Below are positions 25,724 to 34,762 of a stretch of DNA of 64,000 nt, piece after piece. Position 1 is the stretch's first letter. Every line of letters starts with the position of its first letter. The stretch is taken from the NCBI GenBank assembly GCA_018239715.1, contig JAFEGW010000009.1:90802-154801 (forward strand), written 5' to 3'. This stretch comes from Verrucomicrobiota bacterium (GTDB lineage: Bacteria; Chlamydiota; Chlamydiia; Chlamydiales; Rhabdochlamydiaceae). The notes beneath the pieces were generated by a model. That model was given only the letters and a program-made list of their open reading frames with translations. It did no database searches and was not told the DNA's origin. Both the position numbers and the translations under genes were made by a program.

Positions 25724-27959
25724 AGAGGTTTAATTCATCTTCTTTGGGGAGATCCACAGTGAGTTCAAACTGACTATTGAGTAATTCTTGAAGCTCATGC
25801 AAACGCAGCCTATCCGCTAGTTCCCATAAACGAGTGATAGCTGCGGTATTGTTGATGTTCAGCTCAATAAATTGAACGACGGTTCCTGTTTTGTAAAACT
25901 CCATCAGGCCATCAAAAGAACTCGTGTCATCATTCGTACAAATTTCTGATGTCTCTACTTCCTTTAATCCCGTATTGAAAAGTCCGCTTAAAGCACTTTT
26001 TGTTTGCGATGCCAGAGCATGTAGGACAAATACATTGATAGGAACAACCTGATTGCCGTTGATAAACCGAAATTTATTCTTAAACAAATTTTCAGCTTCG
26101 ATATTGATATTCCAAGCAAAAACGAGCGGAAGTTTTCCTGCACGAGCTTTAGTTTCAACCCACACAACAAAATCTTTTTTCAATTTCGCATAAAGGGGCT
26201 CAGCCCGATGTGCATAAAGACAGGCAGCAAATCTTCTGCATAAATCGGCATTTGCCTCAATTTTTTTGACAATCTTTCCCCAATTATTCTTTTGTAGTAA
26301 GACACCGGGCTGAACCGGTAATATTTTTTCTCGGATCTCGGTCAGGGTACTTTTTTTAAGCTCCTCTAAGAGTTTGGGAAGCTCATTTTTCTTATCCCTC
26401 AACTGCGCCTCTGAACGAGCTCGGTCATCTTTGTTCAAGTGAGCTTCTAAAGAAAGGACTCCTTCTTCAAGTTGGTTCTTGGCTTTGAGGGCCTCTTTTT
26501 GCTTTTGATATTTTTTACAAATCTCAGATCTTAAATCTTTAAGAGAGGCGGGCATAAGAGAAAGCATGTAATGCTTATGATAATAACTGCGATAACGGAT
26601 TCCATGCCGATAAGCAGCAGGCTCAAACGTTAAAAACTCGAAGGGATTTCGATCAATAAAATCGGCGACCAAAAAAGCCACTGCTGGAGAAGCATCAAGA
26701 TTCATCCATTTGTTTGCTAAAAGCGGAGGAGGACATTTATCGATAAACTCTTCCCATGTCAGGCAATCGAAAATCTCCTTTTCCAACCGCTCCTGAATTG
26801 TCTCATCCTGGGAAGAAGCGCTTTCACTTGTTAGGATCCCCTTCTCAAAGAGTTCAGGCCCTTTGCGCGCCATCTCAAACACAGACAGCTGTCTGGTATC
26901 CGATAAAACCTTTTGAGTCCATTCTTGGGGTAAAAACTCTCGTCCAATACTGGCTAAAAAGTCTATTCTCCCATCAAACTTATCATCCATGTAAGAGATC
27001 GATTCCCAACGAGGTCGAAGAGTTTCTTTGATCGTCGCTTTGTCAATACCCAACGCTTCTCTTTCTTGTTGATACTTGCTATCTGTGAGGAGCGGATAAG
27101 GGAGCTGGAGGAACCTTGCTCGAAGCAGCTCTCGATAGGGGGGCAATTTTATAGCCAGCCCTACCACTTTCCCTCCAAGCCCAAGTAACTCTGCATCGTT
27201 AGCTGCCTCAAGGTTATCTAAAATCTTTTTGGAGTCCTGTAATAAGTATTCAATAACTTCGAGCTCTGTAAGAGATGCTAAAAACTCCTCACGGATCTTC
27301 TGAAGAAACGCTTGAGCATTCCCACGATCTCTAACTAATAATAGACCTAGGCAGTTGACTTGCAAAGATTCAAGTTCATCTGGAGAAACATTCAATTTCT
27401 CATTAGAACACGAAGCCCAAACTACCTCGAACGACTGTTCTTTACTGACACTTTCCTTCACGTGCTGGAAGATTTTAAGTTTCATAGTGCGCGGATATTC
27501 TTCTATGGAAAGGGCGATCCCTTCAGAGCCGTGTTTTTGCTCAAATGCGGAATAAGCAAGATCCATATCCGCATAAAGAATCTGGTGGATTTCTTTTCCA
27601 TTTAAAAATCTTACAGGAATATCTTTATATCCATAGGTAGCGATGTTTTGAAGGTTTTCGCAAATCACCTGTCGTTGTTGTAGAATATAAGCAGGATCCC
27701 TTCCAAACAAAGGTATTTGCCGGAGTAAAACTGCAAGGACAGCCAGGACAAGAGCGGTGATCGTTAGTTGACGGACTAATGCTGGCTGTATAGAGACGCG
27801 GGAAAAGTAATAAGTTCCACCTACAGAAGCAGTGCTTAAAGTGAATAAAACATAACTCGAGACAGTACGCGCATACGAAGATTCAAACCAGGGACATTCA
27901 TTAGGCCCGGGTAGGTCTTGCCATCTAATGCTATCTAAAACAACCTTATTGGTTGGCAT
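25686..27959 (-). CDS. Membrane-anchored protein with C-terminal BTB/POZ-like domain (paralogue A)
   Basis: 757 residues. Two hydrophobic segments near the N-terminus (SSYVLFTLSTASVGGTYYF and ITALVLAVLAVLL) are followed by ~550 mostly helical residues with a charged coiled-coil patch (about 480-540). Residues about 633-735 resemble a BTB/POZ domain: PINVFVLHALASQTKSALSG, then TSSFDGLMEFYKTG and LWELADRLRLHELQELL, the pattern of the BTB fold (LaarSpyF, FeallefiYtG, lAdklqi..L). Conserved with the neighbouring paralogue. BTB proteins recruit Cullin-3 ubiquitin ligases in eukaryotes, so this is a candidate effector. No SD precedes the ATG. Confidence 0.65.
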   Translation of the reverse strand: MPTNKVVLDSIRWQDLPGPNECPWFESSYARTVSSYVLFTLSTASVGGTYYFSRVSIQPALVRQLTITALVLAVLAVLLRQIPLFGRDPAYILQQRQVICENLQNIATYGYKDIPVRFLNGKEIHQILYADMDLAYSAFEQKHGSEGIALSIEEYPRTMKLKIFQHVKESVSKEQSFEVVWASCSNEKLNVSPDELESLQVNCLGLLLVRDRGNAQAFLQKIREEFLASLTELEVIEYLLQDSKKILDNLEAANDAELLGLGGKVVGLAIKLPPYRELLRARFLQLPYPLLTDSKYQQEREALGIDKATIKETLRPRWESISYMDDKFDGRIDFLASIGREFLPQEWTQKVLSDTRQLSVFEMARKGPELFEKGILTSESASSQDETIQERLEKEIFDCLTWEEFIDKCPPPLLANKWMNLDASPAVAFLVADFIDRNPFEFLTFEPAAYRHGIRYRSYYHKHYMLSLMPASLKDLRSEICKKYQKQKEALKAKNQLEEGVLSLEAHLNKDDRARSEAQLRDKKNELPKLLEELKKSTLTEIREKILPVQPGVLLQKNNWGKIVKKIEANADLCRRFAACLYAHRAEPLYAKLKKDFVVWVETKARAGKLPLVFAWNINIEAENLFKNKFRFINGNQVVPINVFVLHALASQTKSALSGLFNTGLKEVETSEICTNDDTSSFDGLMEFYKTGTVVQFIELNINNTAAITRLWELADRLRLHELQELLNSQFELTVDLPKEDELNLSTKESKSHDPMT

Positions 27960-28126
27960 AAAATATCTATCTAAGAATCTGAACCTTTCGTAATTGAACC
28001 CAAATTATAGTCCAAAAATAGCTTAGTTTCAATCCAGACACGATTGAAAGTGAAATTTGATATTCAAAAAAGGACAGGGTGTACAGCCATCGGTATGTTA
28101 CCCCTGCTGGGATCCTACAGCCTTCC

Positions 28127-30229
28127 TCACGATGAAGGTTCCTCAGGTTCTACTTCTTTGATAACATCGTTTAATGAGTCACTGGGTAGAGGCTCCACGG
28201 TGAGATCCAAGTTCTGTGTGAGCACCTCTTGAAGTTTAGGTAAACACAACTTCTCAGCAAACTCCCATAAACGGGTAATAGCTTCTTCATTTGTCTCATA
28301 AGACTCGAGAAATTGATGCAAGGCTCCTGTTTTGTAAAACTCCATTAGACCATCAAAAGAACTCGGATCGTAGTTCGTACAAATTTCCTTTGTTCTCCCT
28401 TCAACCATCTGGGTTTCGAGCACCCCACTTAAAAAATTGCGTGTATCGGCAGCTAGAGCCTGCAAAACAAACAAGTTGATGGGAATAAGATGGTTGACAC
28501 CGTTAATAAATAACACTTGATTCTTAAACAAATCGCCAGCTTCAATATTGATATTCCAAGCAAAAATAAGAGGTAGCTTTTTAGCCTGCGCTGTCGTTTC
28601 GACCCATGCAACAAAATCTTCTTTCAATTTTGCATATCCACTGTTTTTACGATTCTCATACAGAGTCGCCGCAAATCTTCTGCATAAAGCGGCATCGGTC
28701 TCTATTTTTTTGACAATTCTAGTAAAATCATTCAGACGTAAAAAAATATCGATTTGATAGGGCACCATTCTTTTCAAGAACTCCTGTGTTCCTGCCTTTC
28801 GTTGGTCTAAACTTGTAAAGTTTTTACGAATGTCAGCCTTCAAATCTTGAAGGGCTTTAGGTATATGCGTTTGTAGATCAAGACGTCTTTGGTTCGGACG
28901 GTGGAGTGGAGGGTTAAACCCCAAAAATGTTTGAGGATACTTGCAAACATAACTCAGGGCCAGAAAGGCTGTCGTTGTAGAATCTACAGGGATCATGTGG
29001 GTTTTAAAAAGAACAGCCGGACATGTCTTGATAAAGTTTTCCCATGTTTCGCAATCCAGAATCTCCTTTTGCAATCTCCTCCATATCGCAACATCACTCT
29101 CTGAAGCCGCACTGCCACGAGTTAAAATCTTCTTTTCAAAAAGCTCAGGCCATTGACGAGCAGTCTCAAAAACTGACAGATGGCTTGTATCGGACACAAT
29201 CTTTTGCGTCCATTCTTGAGGGGAAAATTCGTGTCCTATACTGCGTAAAAAATTTTTTCTGTCAAATTTCTCATCCGTATAAGAAATGTACATCCATCGC
29301 TGTCGGAGAATCTTTTTGATCTCGGGCCCATCGAACCCCAGAAAATCTCTTTCATTTTGATATTTGCTATCCGTGAGATGATCGTAAGAGAGTTGGTGAA
29401 CTTGGGTTTGCAGTGGCCCTCGATATTTTTTAAGCTTGGATGCTAAACCAATGACTTTCCATCCAATATGAAACCACACCTGCTGATCATCAGAATTTAA
29501 TTTTTCCTCGTGTCCTTTTAATAAATATTCAATGGCTTCGACATCTGTGATTGCTGAAATAAGATCCTTATCAGCTTTGTCTAGGAACTCTTGCGCATTC
29601 CCCTGCTCTCGCACGTGTTTCAGCGCAGCACACTCGGCTCTCAAAGACTGCATCTCATTGGGTGAAATTTTCGCTAGGGCAACAGCACACTTATCGAAAG
29701 CTTTTTCAAATATCTTTCCCTGGGTTGAGACTTTTTCCTTCACATGCTTGAAGGCTTTTTGCTTCATTTGTTCACGATCGATGCGCATTGCAGCGGCTAC
29801 TCCTGAAGAACCATGTTTATTCTTAAAAGTAGAATAGGAAAGGTTTTGCAAATCCGCCTCTAAAAGAAGTTTCTCTTCAGCATGACTTAAAACCCCGGGA
29901 GGCATGTCTTTATATCCGTAGTTCGGGTTGTTTTGAAGATTGTTATGAATAAGCCCTCGCTGCTGCAGAATATAAACAGGGTCTTTGACAGATAAGGGTA
30001 TTTGCCGAAGTAACAAGGCAAAGGCGCCCATGACAATAGACGTGATACCTAACCGACGAGCCCCAGCGGGATTTAGAGAGATCTGAGAAAAATAATAGGT
30101 ACCGCCTAAAAAAGCACAACTTAAAGCCCCTAGAACATAACTTGTCACTCGAGAGGACTGGTACCAAGGACAAGTAGTGGGCCAAGGCATCTCATGCCAT
30201 CGAATATTACTTACGGGAGAATTTGCCAT
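28127..30229 (-). CDS. Membrane-anchored protein with C-terminal BTB/POZ-like domain (paralogue B)
   Basis: 700 residues, paralogous over its whole length to the neighbouring 757-residue protein: both begin IRWxxxPxPxxCPW, have the paired hydrophobic segments (VLGALSCAFLGGTYYF and GITSIVMGAFALLL) and the phrase ESL/KQWPELFEK in the middle. The C-terminal ~100 residues (about 575-677) carry PINLFVLQALAADTRNFLSG, SSFDGLMEFYKTG and LWEFAEKLCLPKLQEVL, again a BTB/POZ-like pattern. Tandem duplication followed by divergence and loss of a coiled-coil stretch explains the length difference. Probable host-directed ubiquitin adaptor, by analogy to chlamydial BTB proteins. Confidence 0.65.
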   Translation of the reverse strand: MANSPVSNIRWHEMPWPTTCPWYQSSRVTSYVLGALSCAFLGGTYYFSQISLNPAGARRLGITSIVMGAFALLLRQIPLSVKDPVYILQQRGLIHNNLQNNPNYGYKDMPPGVLSHAEEKLLLEADLQNLSYSTFKNKHGSSGVAAAMRIDREQMKQKAFKHVKEKVSTQGKIFEKAFDKCAVALAKISPNEMQSLRAECAALKHVREQGNAQEFLDKADKDLISAITDVEAIEYLLKGHEEKLNSDDQQVWFHIGWKVIGLASKLKKYRGPLQTQVHQLSYDHLTDSKYQNERDFLGFDGPEIKKILRQRWMYISYTDEKFDRKNFLRSIGHEFSPQEWTQKIVSDTSHLSVFETARQWPELFEKKILTRGSAASESDVAIWRRLQKEILDCETWENFIKTCPAVLFKTHMIPVDSTTTAFLALSYVCKYPQTFLGFNPPLHRPNQRRLDLQTHIPKALQDLKADIRKNFTSLDQRKAGTQEFLKRMVPYQIDIFLRLNDFTRIVKKIETDAALCRRFAATLYENRKNSGYAKLKEDFVAWVETTAQAKKLPLIFAWNINIEAGDLFKNQVLFINGVNHLIPINLFVLQALAADTRNFLSGVLETQMVEGRTKEICTNYDPSSFDGLMEFYKTGALHQFLESYETNEEAITRLWEFAEKLCLPKLQEVLTQNLDLTVEPLPSDSLNDVIKEVEPEEPSS

Positions 30230-30306
30230 GGGACGATTTTAACGAAGAAGACTCTTACTCTCAACGAAGAAGCTTCATTTTGATCTCATATTTTTTAAAC
30301 TGATGC

Positions 30307-31086
30307 TTATGAATCGATACTCGGCTCAAACCCTAGTAAATCGCCATTCTCTTCTTGCGAAGCCGCTTTTTTCCGAGAAGGTTTGGGATTTTTGGAAAGA
30401 GAAAGCTCAGAGACAATCTGCTGCAAAGAGACAAGCTCGGTTTCGAGCTTTTTCTTCTCTTCTTCGGTGTGTTGAAGCTGTTGGATGAGCGTGGCTTCGG
30501 CAGGACTGGGAAGACGCGCTTGTTCTTCCCGTTCTTTGTGGAAAACCAGGAGCTCGCTTTCAGCACGGAATAAACGAGCTCGGGCTTGCTCAAGAGCCTG
30601 AGATTTTTCATCGAACTGCTTTTTAAGCTCGCGGTAGGAACTCTCTGTTTGCCGTTTTTCCGCATCGAAGAGATCGGGTTCTAGACGGGCTAATTGGAGC
30701 TCGTTAATTTTTCGATCTTTGTGAATGACATGCTGGCCGAGCTGTCCGTTATCCGTCTGCAGTTTGTCAATTTCCGTTTGATGCACCTCGACGAGTTTTT
30801 GATATGAAACGCAGCGCTCTTCGGCACGCATGAGTCTTTGCTGCACTTTTTGTATTTCGCGGTTTAACCCTTCGATCGTTTGAGCAGATTGAGTTTTTAG
30901 CTCATCGAATTGGCTCTGCAAAGGACTGGATGACGGAGCAGCTGGGGTCTCGGGCCTTAGGATCACGAGAAAGAGTCCGGCTGCAAAAGCAACTCCGATT
31001 CCACAGGACCAAAGAGAAATATTTTCAAATTTCAAAAATCCGAGCAAACAAGTAGCGCCTAGCAAAATAAATCCAAGCCCTTTCAT
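30307..31086 (-). CDS. Membrane-anchored coiled-coil hypothetical protein
   Basis: 259 residues, family not recognised. Two short hydrophobic helices at the N-terminus (GFILLGATCLLGFL and IGVAFAAGLFLVIL) lead into a Pro/Ser linker and then a long coiled coil from about residue 55 to 230 rich in Gln, Glu, Leu and Lys. The tail is basic then acidic. Its ATG overlaps the stop of the M20 peptidase gene (ATGA), so the two are translationally coupled. Confidence 0.65.
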   Translation of the reverse strand: MKGLGFILLGATCLLGFLKFENISLWSCGIGVAFAAGLFLVILRPETPAAPSSSPLQSQFDELKTQSAQTIEGLNREIQKVQQRLMRAEERCVSYQKLVEVHQTEIDKLQTDNGQLGQHVIHKDRKINELQLARLEPDLFDAEKRQTESSYRELKKQFDEKSQALEQARARLFRAESELLVFHKEREEQARLPSPAEATLIQQLQHTEEEKKKLETELVSLQQIVSELSLSKNPKPSRKKAASQEENGDLLGFEPSIDS

Positions 31087-32453
31087 GTCGCAAGCCTCCC
31101 TAGAATCCTGCTGATCGTTAAAAACCCTTGCTGCAGCTGATCGAGCCCAAAGTGTTCGTTCGGGGCATGGAAATCGTCGCTATCGAGGCTGACGCCGATG
31201 ATAACGGCGTCTCCCTTGGAGGCTCTTGCCAAATCCGCTACGAGCGGCACGGAGGCACCACAGAAAATCTTACCGCAGGGCTTGCCGAAAACTTCCTTAT
31301 AAGCATCAGAACAAACATGGGAAGTCTCGGTATCTGGAGAACTGCGGACAGGTTTGCCCCCATGGTCCCAGGTGGCCTCGATTTCTAGTCCTTTCGGCGC
31401 GATTTTCTTTAAGTAGTTGGCAATCGAACGGGCGACTTTTTCAGGATCTTGATGGGGAACTATCCTACAGGAAATTTTGGCAGTGGCCATCGAAGGAATG
31501 ACGGTTTTAAAACCGGTCCCCGTATAGCCGCCGGAGATTCCATTGATCTCAAGAGTGGGGCGGATCGTATTGGACTCCCAAAGGGAATATCCCCCTTCTC
31601 CGCGAAAAGCTTTCACACCAAATTGTTTGCGCAGGTACTTTTCATCGACGAGTTTTTCAATCGCCTTCAGCTCTTTAGCTGTGGGTTTGGCAACGTCTTT
31701 GTAAAAACCGGGAATGGCAATCTTCCCTTTTTTATCCCAGAGTTTAGAAAGCATTTCCACCAAAGCCCGATTGGGGTTTAAGACAATTCCCCCATGGATG
31801 CCCGAATGGAGATCGATAGAAGAGTTGCGGCATGTCACCTCTAAGGCGACGATCCCACGAAGCCCTAACGTAATGGCAGGCTTTCCCGCTGCAGGAATGC
31901 CTCCGTCAACAACTAAAATATGGTCGGCTTTGAGATCTTTCTGATGGGTCTTAAGAGCTTCTAAAGCGCCGCGGCTTCCGCATTCTTCTTCTCCTTCGAC
32001 AAAAACCTTAATGTTCAGATCGATTTTTTTGCAGAGCTCAAAAAGCGCTTTCAGTGCTGTGAGAGTATAAAAACACTGCCCTTTATTATCCGAGGCGCCC
32101 CGCGCATAAACTTTCCCATCCCGGAGTGTCGGCTCAAAAGGCGGAGATTTCCATTTCTCGATAGGGTCGACCGGCTGAACATCGTAATGGTGATAGATAA
32201 GAACTGTTGGACGCGAGGAGCCTGCTTGATGAGAAGCAAAAACCACCGGATGAAAGCTGGTTTTCCAAACTTCCGTTTTCATTCCGATATTTTTTAAATA
32301 GTTCTCCACCCAAGATGCCGCTTCATGGATATGCTTTTTATAAGAGGGATCGGTGCTGACCGACGGGATTTTCAAAAATGAAAAGTAATCTTGCTCAATC
32401 AGAGCAGAATGCTCTTTATACCATTTTTTAAGTTCAGAAAGTGAGGGCATCAT
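31083..32453 (-). CDS. M20 family dipeptidase/carboxypeptidase
   Basis: 456-residue zinc-dependent M20 peptidase. Metal and catalytic motifs: IYHHYDVQPVDP (first His and the Asp two residues on), YARGASDNKGQ (bridging Asp), VEGEEECGS (general base Glu and ligand Glu), HILVVDGG, and a C-terminal DDFHAPNE His. Length and motifs match the cytosolic dipeptidase/carnosinase-like branch. It probably completes breakdown of imported or internal peptides. AAAGGA lies about 9 bases before the first of two adjacent ATGs. Overlaps the coiled-coil gene downstream by 4 bases. Confidence 0.9.
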   Translation of the reverse strand: MMPSLSELKKWYKEHSALIEQDYFSFLKIPSVSTDPSYKKHIHEAASWVENYLKNIGMKTEVWKTSFHPVVFASHQAGSSRPTVLIYHHYDVQPVDPIEKWKSPPFEPTLRDGKVYARGASDNKGQCFYTLTALKALFELCKKIDLNIKVFVEGEEECGSRGALEALKTHQKDLKADHILVVDGGIPAAGKPAITLGLRGIVALEVTCRNSSIDLHSGIHGGIVLNPNRALVEMLSKLWDKKGKIAIPGFYKDVAKPTAKELKAIEKLVDEKYLRKQFGVKAFRGEGGYSLWESNTIRPTLEINGISGGYTGTGFKTVIPSMATAKISCRIVPHQDPEKVARSIANYLKKIAPKGLEIEATWDHGGKPVRSSPDTETSHVCSDAYKEVFGKPCGKIFCGASVPLVADLARASKGDAVIIGVSLDSDDFHAPNEHFGLDQLQQGFLTISRILGRLAT

Positions 32454-32499
32454 TAGAATCTATCCTTTAATCCTTAACAATCGATTTCAGAGCCTTGTT

Positions 32500-32570
32500 G
32501 GCATCTTTTTTATGCCCTTTTTCAGCCCTATAAATTGACATTGTCATCAAAAGGGCATAAAAAAGATGCC
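32500..32570. repeat. Perfect 22-bp inverted repeat with 27-base loop
   Basis: The left arm 32500-32521 (GGCATCTTTTTTATGCCC plus TTTT) is exactly complementary to 32549-32570. The 27-base loop contains TTGACATTGTCA, itself nearly palindromic. It sits between the small 73-residue gene and the M20 gene, both leftward. No U-tract follows the stem on either strand, so it is not a standard terminator. It could be a processing or transcription-stop hairpin, or a relic of a miniature element. Confidence 0.6.
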
Positions 32571-32597
32571 CAAAAATACTTCTGTCTAAGGACAGGT

Positions 32598-32819
32598 TTA
32601 TGTGATATCTGTATCAATAATGTGCTGCGCGCTTTCTACAAGGTAGGCAGCCAAAATCGGATCGCCTCCGTAAGTCATTTCGACCTTCATCTTCCCGTCT
32701 TTGGAAGCTTCCGTACAGGTAATCAAAACATAACAAGTATTATTTTCTGAAAGGGCCTTTTTGATTTCGACTGTGCTTTTCTTGCGTAGCCAAAAAAATC
32801 TCTCAGCGAGTTTTCGCAT
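32598..32819 (-). CDS. Small hypothetical protein
   Basis: 73 residues, not recognised. From MRKLAERFFWLRKKSTVEIK onward it reads as a compact soluble domain with TCYVLITCTEASKDGKMKVE and ending HIIDTDIT. The frame is open up to 32882, but the ATG at 32819 has GGAGA about 4 bases upstream. Divergent from htpX. Confidence 0.5.
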   Translation of the reverse strand: MRKLAERFFWLRKKSTVEIKKALSENNTCYVLITCTEASKDGKMKVEMTYGGDPILAAYLVESAQHIIDTDIT

Positions 32820-32982
32820 TGGTCTCCAGCGTCTTAGGTGCAAAAAACTAAATGCTATGTGGAGATACATCTCATAAATCAATATTAATATGCAATCGTT
32901 GTCTGTTTAAAATTAAAGCTTTACACTCTTGACTGTTAAGATTTGATGATGTTTAATAAAGGACGTATCGGAGGATTTATCT

Positions 32983-33891
32983 ATGGCATTCTTCAAAAGA
33001 ATATTCTTGTTCCTGGTCGTAAACATTCTCATCATGATGACGATCACCTTTATTTTAAATCTTCTGAACGTCAAACCTTTTTTGAATGCGCATGGCCTCG
33101 ATTACAACTCCTTAGCGATCTTCTGCTTGATCTGGGGCTTTGGAGGAGCGTTTATCTCGCTTGCCCTTTCCCGCGTGATGGCAAAAGCCATGATGGGTGT
33201 TCGGGTTATCGATCCCTCGACCAACGATCCTGAAATGCGCCGCCTTCTTAATACGGTGCATGACCTAGCCCGCGCAGCCCATCTTCCCGCCATGCCTGAA
33301 GTAGGAATCTACGACTCGCCAGAAGTTAACGCTTTTGCCACAGGTCCTTCCAATCGCCGCGCACTCGTTGCAGTCTCCACGGGGCTGCTGAGACGGATGT
33401 CTTCGTCGGAGCTCGAAGGAGTGCTGGGCCATGAAGTCTCCCACATTGCCAATGGAGATATGGTAACGATGACTTTGATCCAAGGGGTTGTCAACGCCTT
33501 CGTCATGTTCTTAGCCCGCATTCTTGCTTTTGTCCTATCAGGTCTGGGAAACCGAGAAAAATCATCGTCTAGCTCTTATGTCACCTTCAATGTCTTAGTT
33601 TTTGTGTTCCAGCTCGTCTTTATGATTTTAGGATCCCTCGTCGTTGCGGCTTATTCTCGCTTCCGAGAATTCCGAGCTGACAAAGGGGGCGCCTCTTTGG
33701 CCGGACGGGATAAAATGATCTCAGCCTTGGAAGCTCTCCAAAAAGTTCAAGATATCCGCGATGCAAGAGTGGAAAAACCTGCCTTTCAATCGATGAAAAT
33801 CTCTCATCAAGAACGAGGCGGTTTAGTGGCCTTATTCTTAACGCACCCTCCTTTAGCAAAAAGGATCGAGCGGCTCAAAGAGTTGCATTAA
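32983..33891 (+). CDS. htpX: Membrane zinc metalloprotease HtpX
   Basis: 302-residue M48B protease of the inner membrane that degrades damaged membrane proteins. Two N-terminal transmembrane helices, then PEVGIYDSPEVNAFATGPS, the active site GHEVSHIANGDMVT (HExxH), two further hydrophobic segments, and FREFRADKGGASLAG with the third zinc-ligand Glu. GGAGG lies about 9 bases before the ATG. A hairpin that masks the next gene's ribosome binding site begins 12 bases after its stop. Confidence 0.95.
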   Translation: MAFFKRIFLFLVVNILIMMTITFILNLLNVKPFLNAHGLDYNSLAIFCLIWGFGGAFISLALSRVMAKAMMGVRVIDPSTNDPEMRRLLNTVHDLARAAHLPAMPEVGIYDSPEVNAFATGPSNRRALVAVSTGLLRRMSSSELEGVLGHEVSHIANGDMVTMTLIQGVVNAFVMFLARILAFVLSGLGNREKSSSSSYVTFNVLVFVFQLVFMILGSLVVAAYSRFREFRADKGGASLAGRDKMISALEALQKVQDIRDARVEKPAFQSMKISHQERGGLVALFLTHPPLAKRIERLKELH

Positions 33892-33903
33892 ATTTGACGA
33901 ATA

Positions 33904-33943
33904 CCTCCTTGAAAAGTTACTCTGTTAACTTTTCAACAGGAGG
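33904..33943 (+). promoter_or_regulatory. Hairpin sequestering the AGGAGG of the downstream gene
   Basis: CCTCCT at 33904-33909 pairs with AGGAGG at 33938-33943, and TGAAAAGTTA (33910-33919) pairs with TAACTTTTCA (33926-33935) around a six-base loop, with a two-base bulge (33936-33937). The AGGAGG is the Shine-Dalgarno of the ATG at 33952. In a transcript reading through from htpX the ribosome site would be fully paired. It could act as an RNA thermometer-like or attenuation element; no U-tract follows. Confidence 0.55.
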
Positions 33944-33951
33944 TTATTCTT

Positions 33952-34704
33952 ATGCGATCGTTTTTAGCTGTTTCTCTACTTTCTGTATGCGCTCTTCATG
34001 CGCATATCACTGCTGCCCCTGAGCGCCATGAGCTGCGTGAAGTCTTCCAACTCATGGGCGAGCACAATTACGACTACGCTTTGGAAAAGATTCACCACTA
34101 TCTTCATCACTCTAAAGATCCAGCGACACAGATTCATTTAAGGCAGGAAAAAGCTTTTCTCCACCTCGTGCTGCAATCTCCTCAAGAAGCTCTCGAAAAT
34201 TTAAACGAAATTATCGCCGTAGAAATTTACAATGAAAGGAAAGAATATGCGCTTGTCAAAGCTCTTTGGATGCGTCTGGCCATCCATGCTTGGCTCCATG
34301 ATTCTACCGCTGTTCTAAGAGATTTCGAGCTTCTGAAAAAATACGACAAAAGCCTTCCTAAAGTCGAGATCCATCAGGGCGTGGTGTCGGTTGTTTCCCC
34401 TACCAATTCCAGCATGAGCTTTTATCCTTTTGCCAAAATGCTAGAAAATTTTGGATATCGATCAGCATGGGACCGCAAGGTGATCACCGTCAACGCGGGA
34501 TATTTTGAAGCTCAGATCAGCGAAAGGGCCAACCACCAGCTCGTCGAACTGGCCGCCGCCTGCGCCTTTACAGACTCTCCTTGGGGAAGCGCTGCTTGGG
34601 AGTACATTGGAAAAACCTTTGCCCCTGAGATCCATTGGAAAAATGAATTTCCTAAATACACAGATGTAACTTACCGGGATATTTTGCGAGATCTTCGCAG
34701 ATAA
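33952..34704 (+). CDS. Exported helical-repeat (TPR-like) hypothetical protein
   Basis: 250 residues with a signal peptide (MRSFLAVSLLSVCALHAHITAA). The mature part looks helical, with TPR-like stretches such as EVFQLMGEHNYDYALEKIHH and AFLHLVLQSPQEALENLNEI, then a less repetitive C-terminal half. Function unknown; probably periplasmic. A strong AGGAGG lies 8 bases before the ATG but is predicted to be paired in an upstream hairpin. Follows htpX by 60 bases. Confidence 0.65.
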   Translation: MRSFLAVSLLSVCALHAHITAAPERHELREVFQLMGEHNYDYALEKIHHYLHHSKDPATQIHLRQEKAFLHLVLQSPQEALENLNEIIAVEIYNERKEYALVKALWMRLAIHAWLHDSTAVLRDFELLKKYDKSLPKVEIHQGVVSVVSPTNSSMSFYPFAKMLENFGYRSAWDRKVITVNAGYFEAQISERANHQLVELAAACAFTDSPWGSAAWEYIGKTFAPEIHWKNEFPKYTDVTYRDILRDLRR

Positions 34705-34715
34705 TTCCTCAACAT

Positions 34716-34745
34716 CTATGAGTCTGCCCCAAGGCAGGCTCATAG
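34716..34745. terminator. Hairpin between convergent genes
   Basis: CTATGAGTCTGCC (34716-34728) pairs with GGCAGGCTCATAG (34733-34745) with one G-U pair and a four-base loop. It lies between the stops of the 250-residue gene (+) and hldE (-). The T-rich stretch AATATTTT follows on the + strand, so it may terminate that gene and possibly both. Confidence 0.55.
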
Positions 34746-34762
34746 AAGAATATTTTAGTTCC

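Noticed and set aside
32500..32570. Inverted repeat as a classical Rho-independent terminator
   Set aside because: No run of T follows either arm and the loop is 27 bases long.
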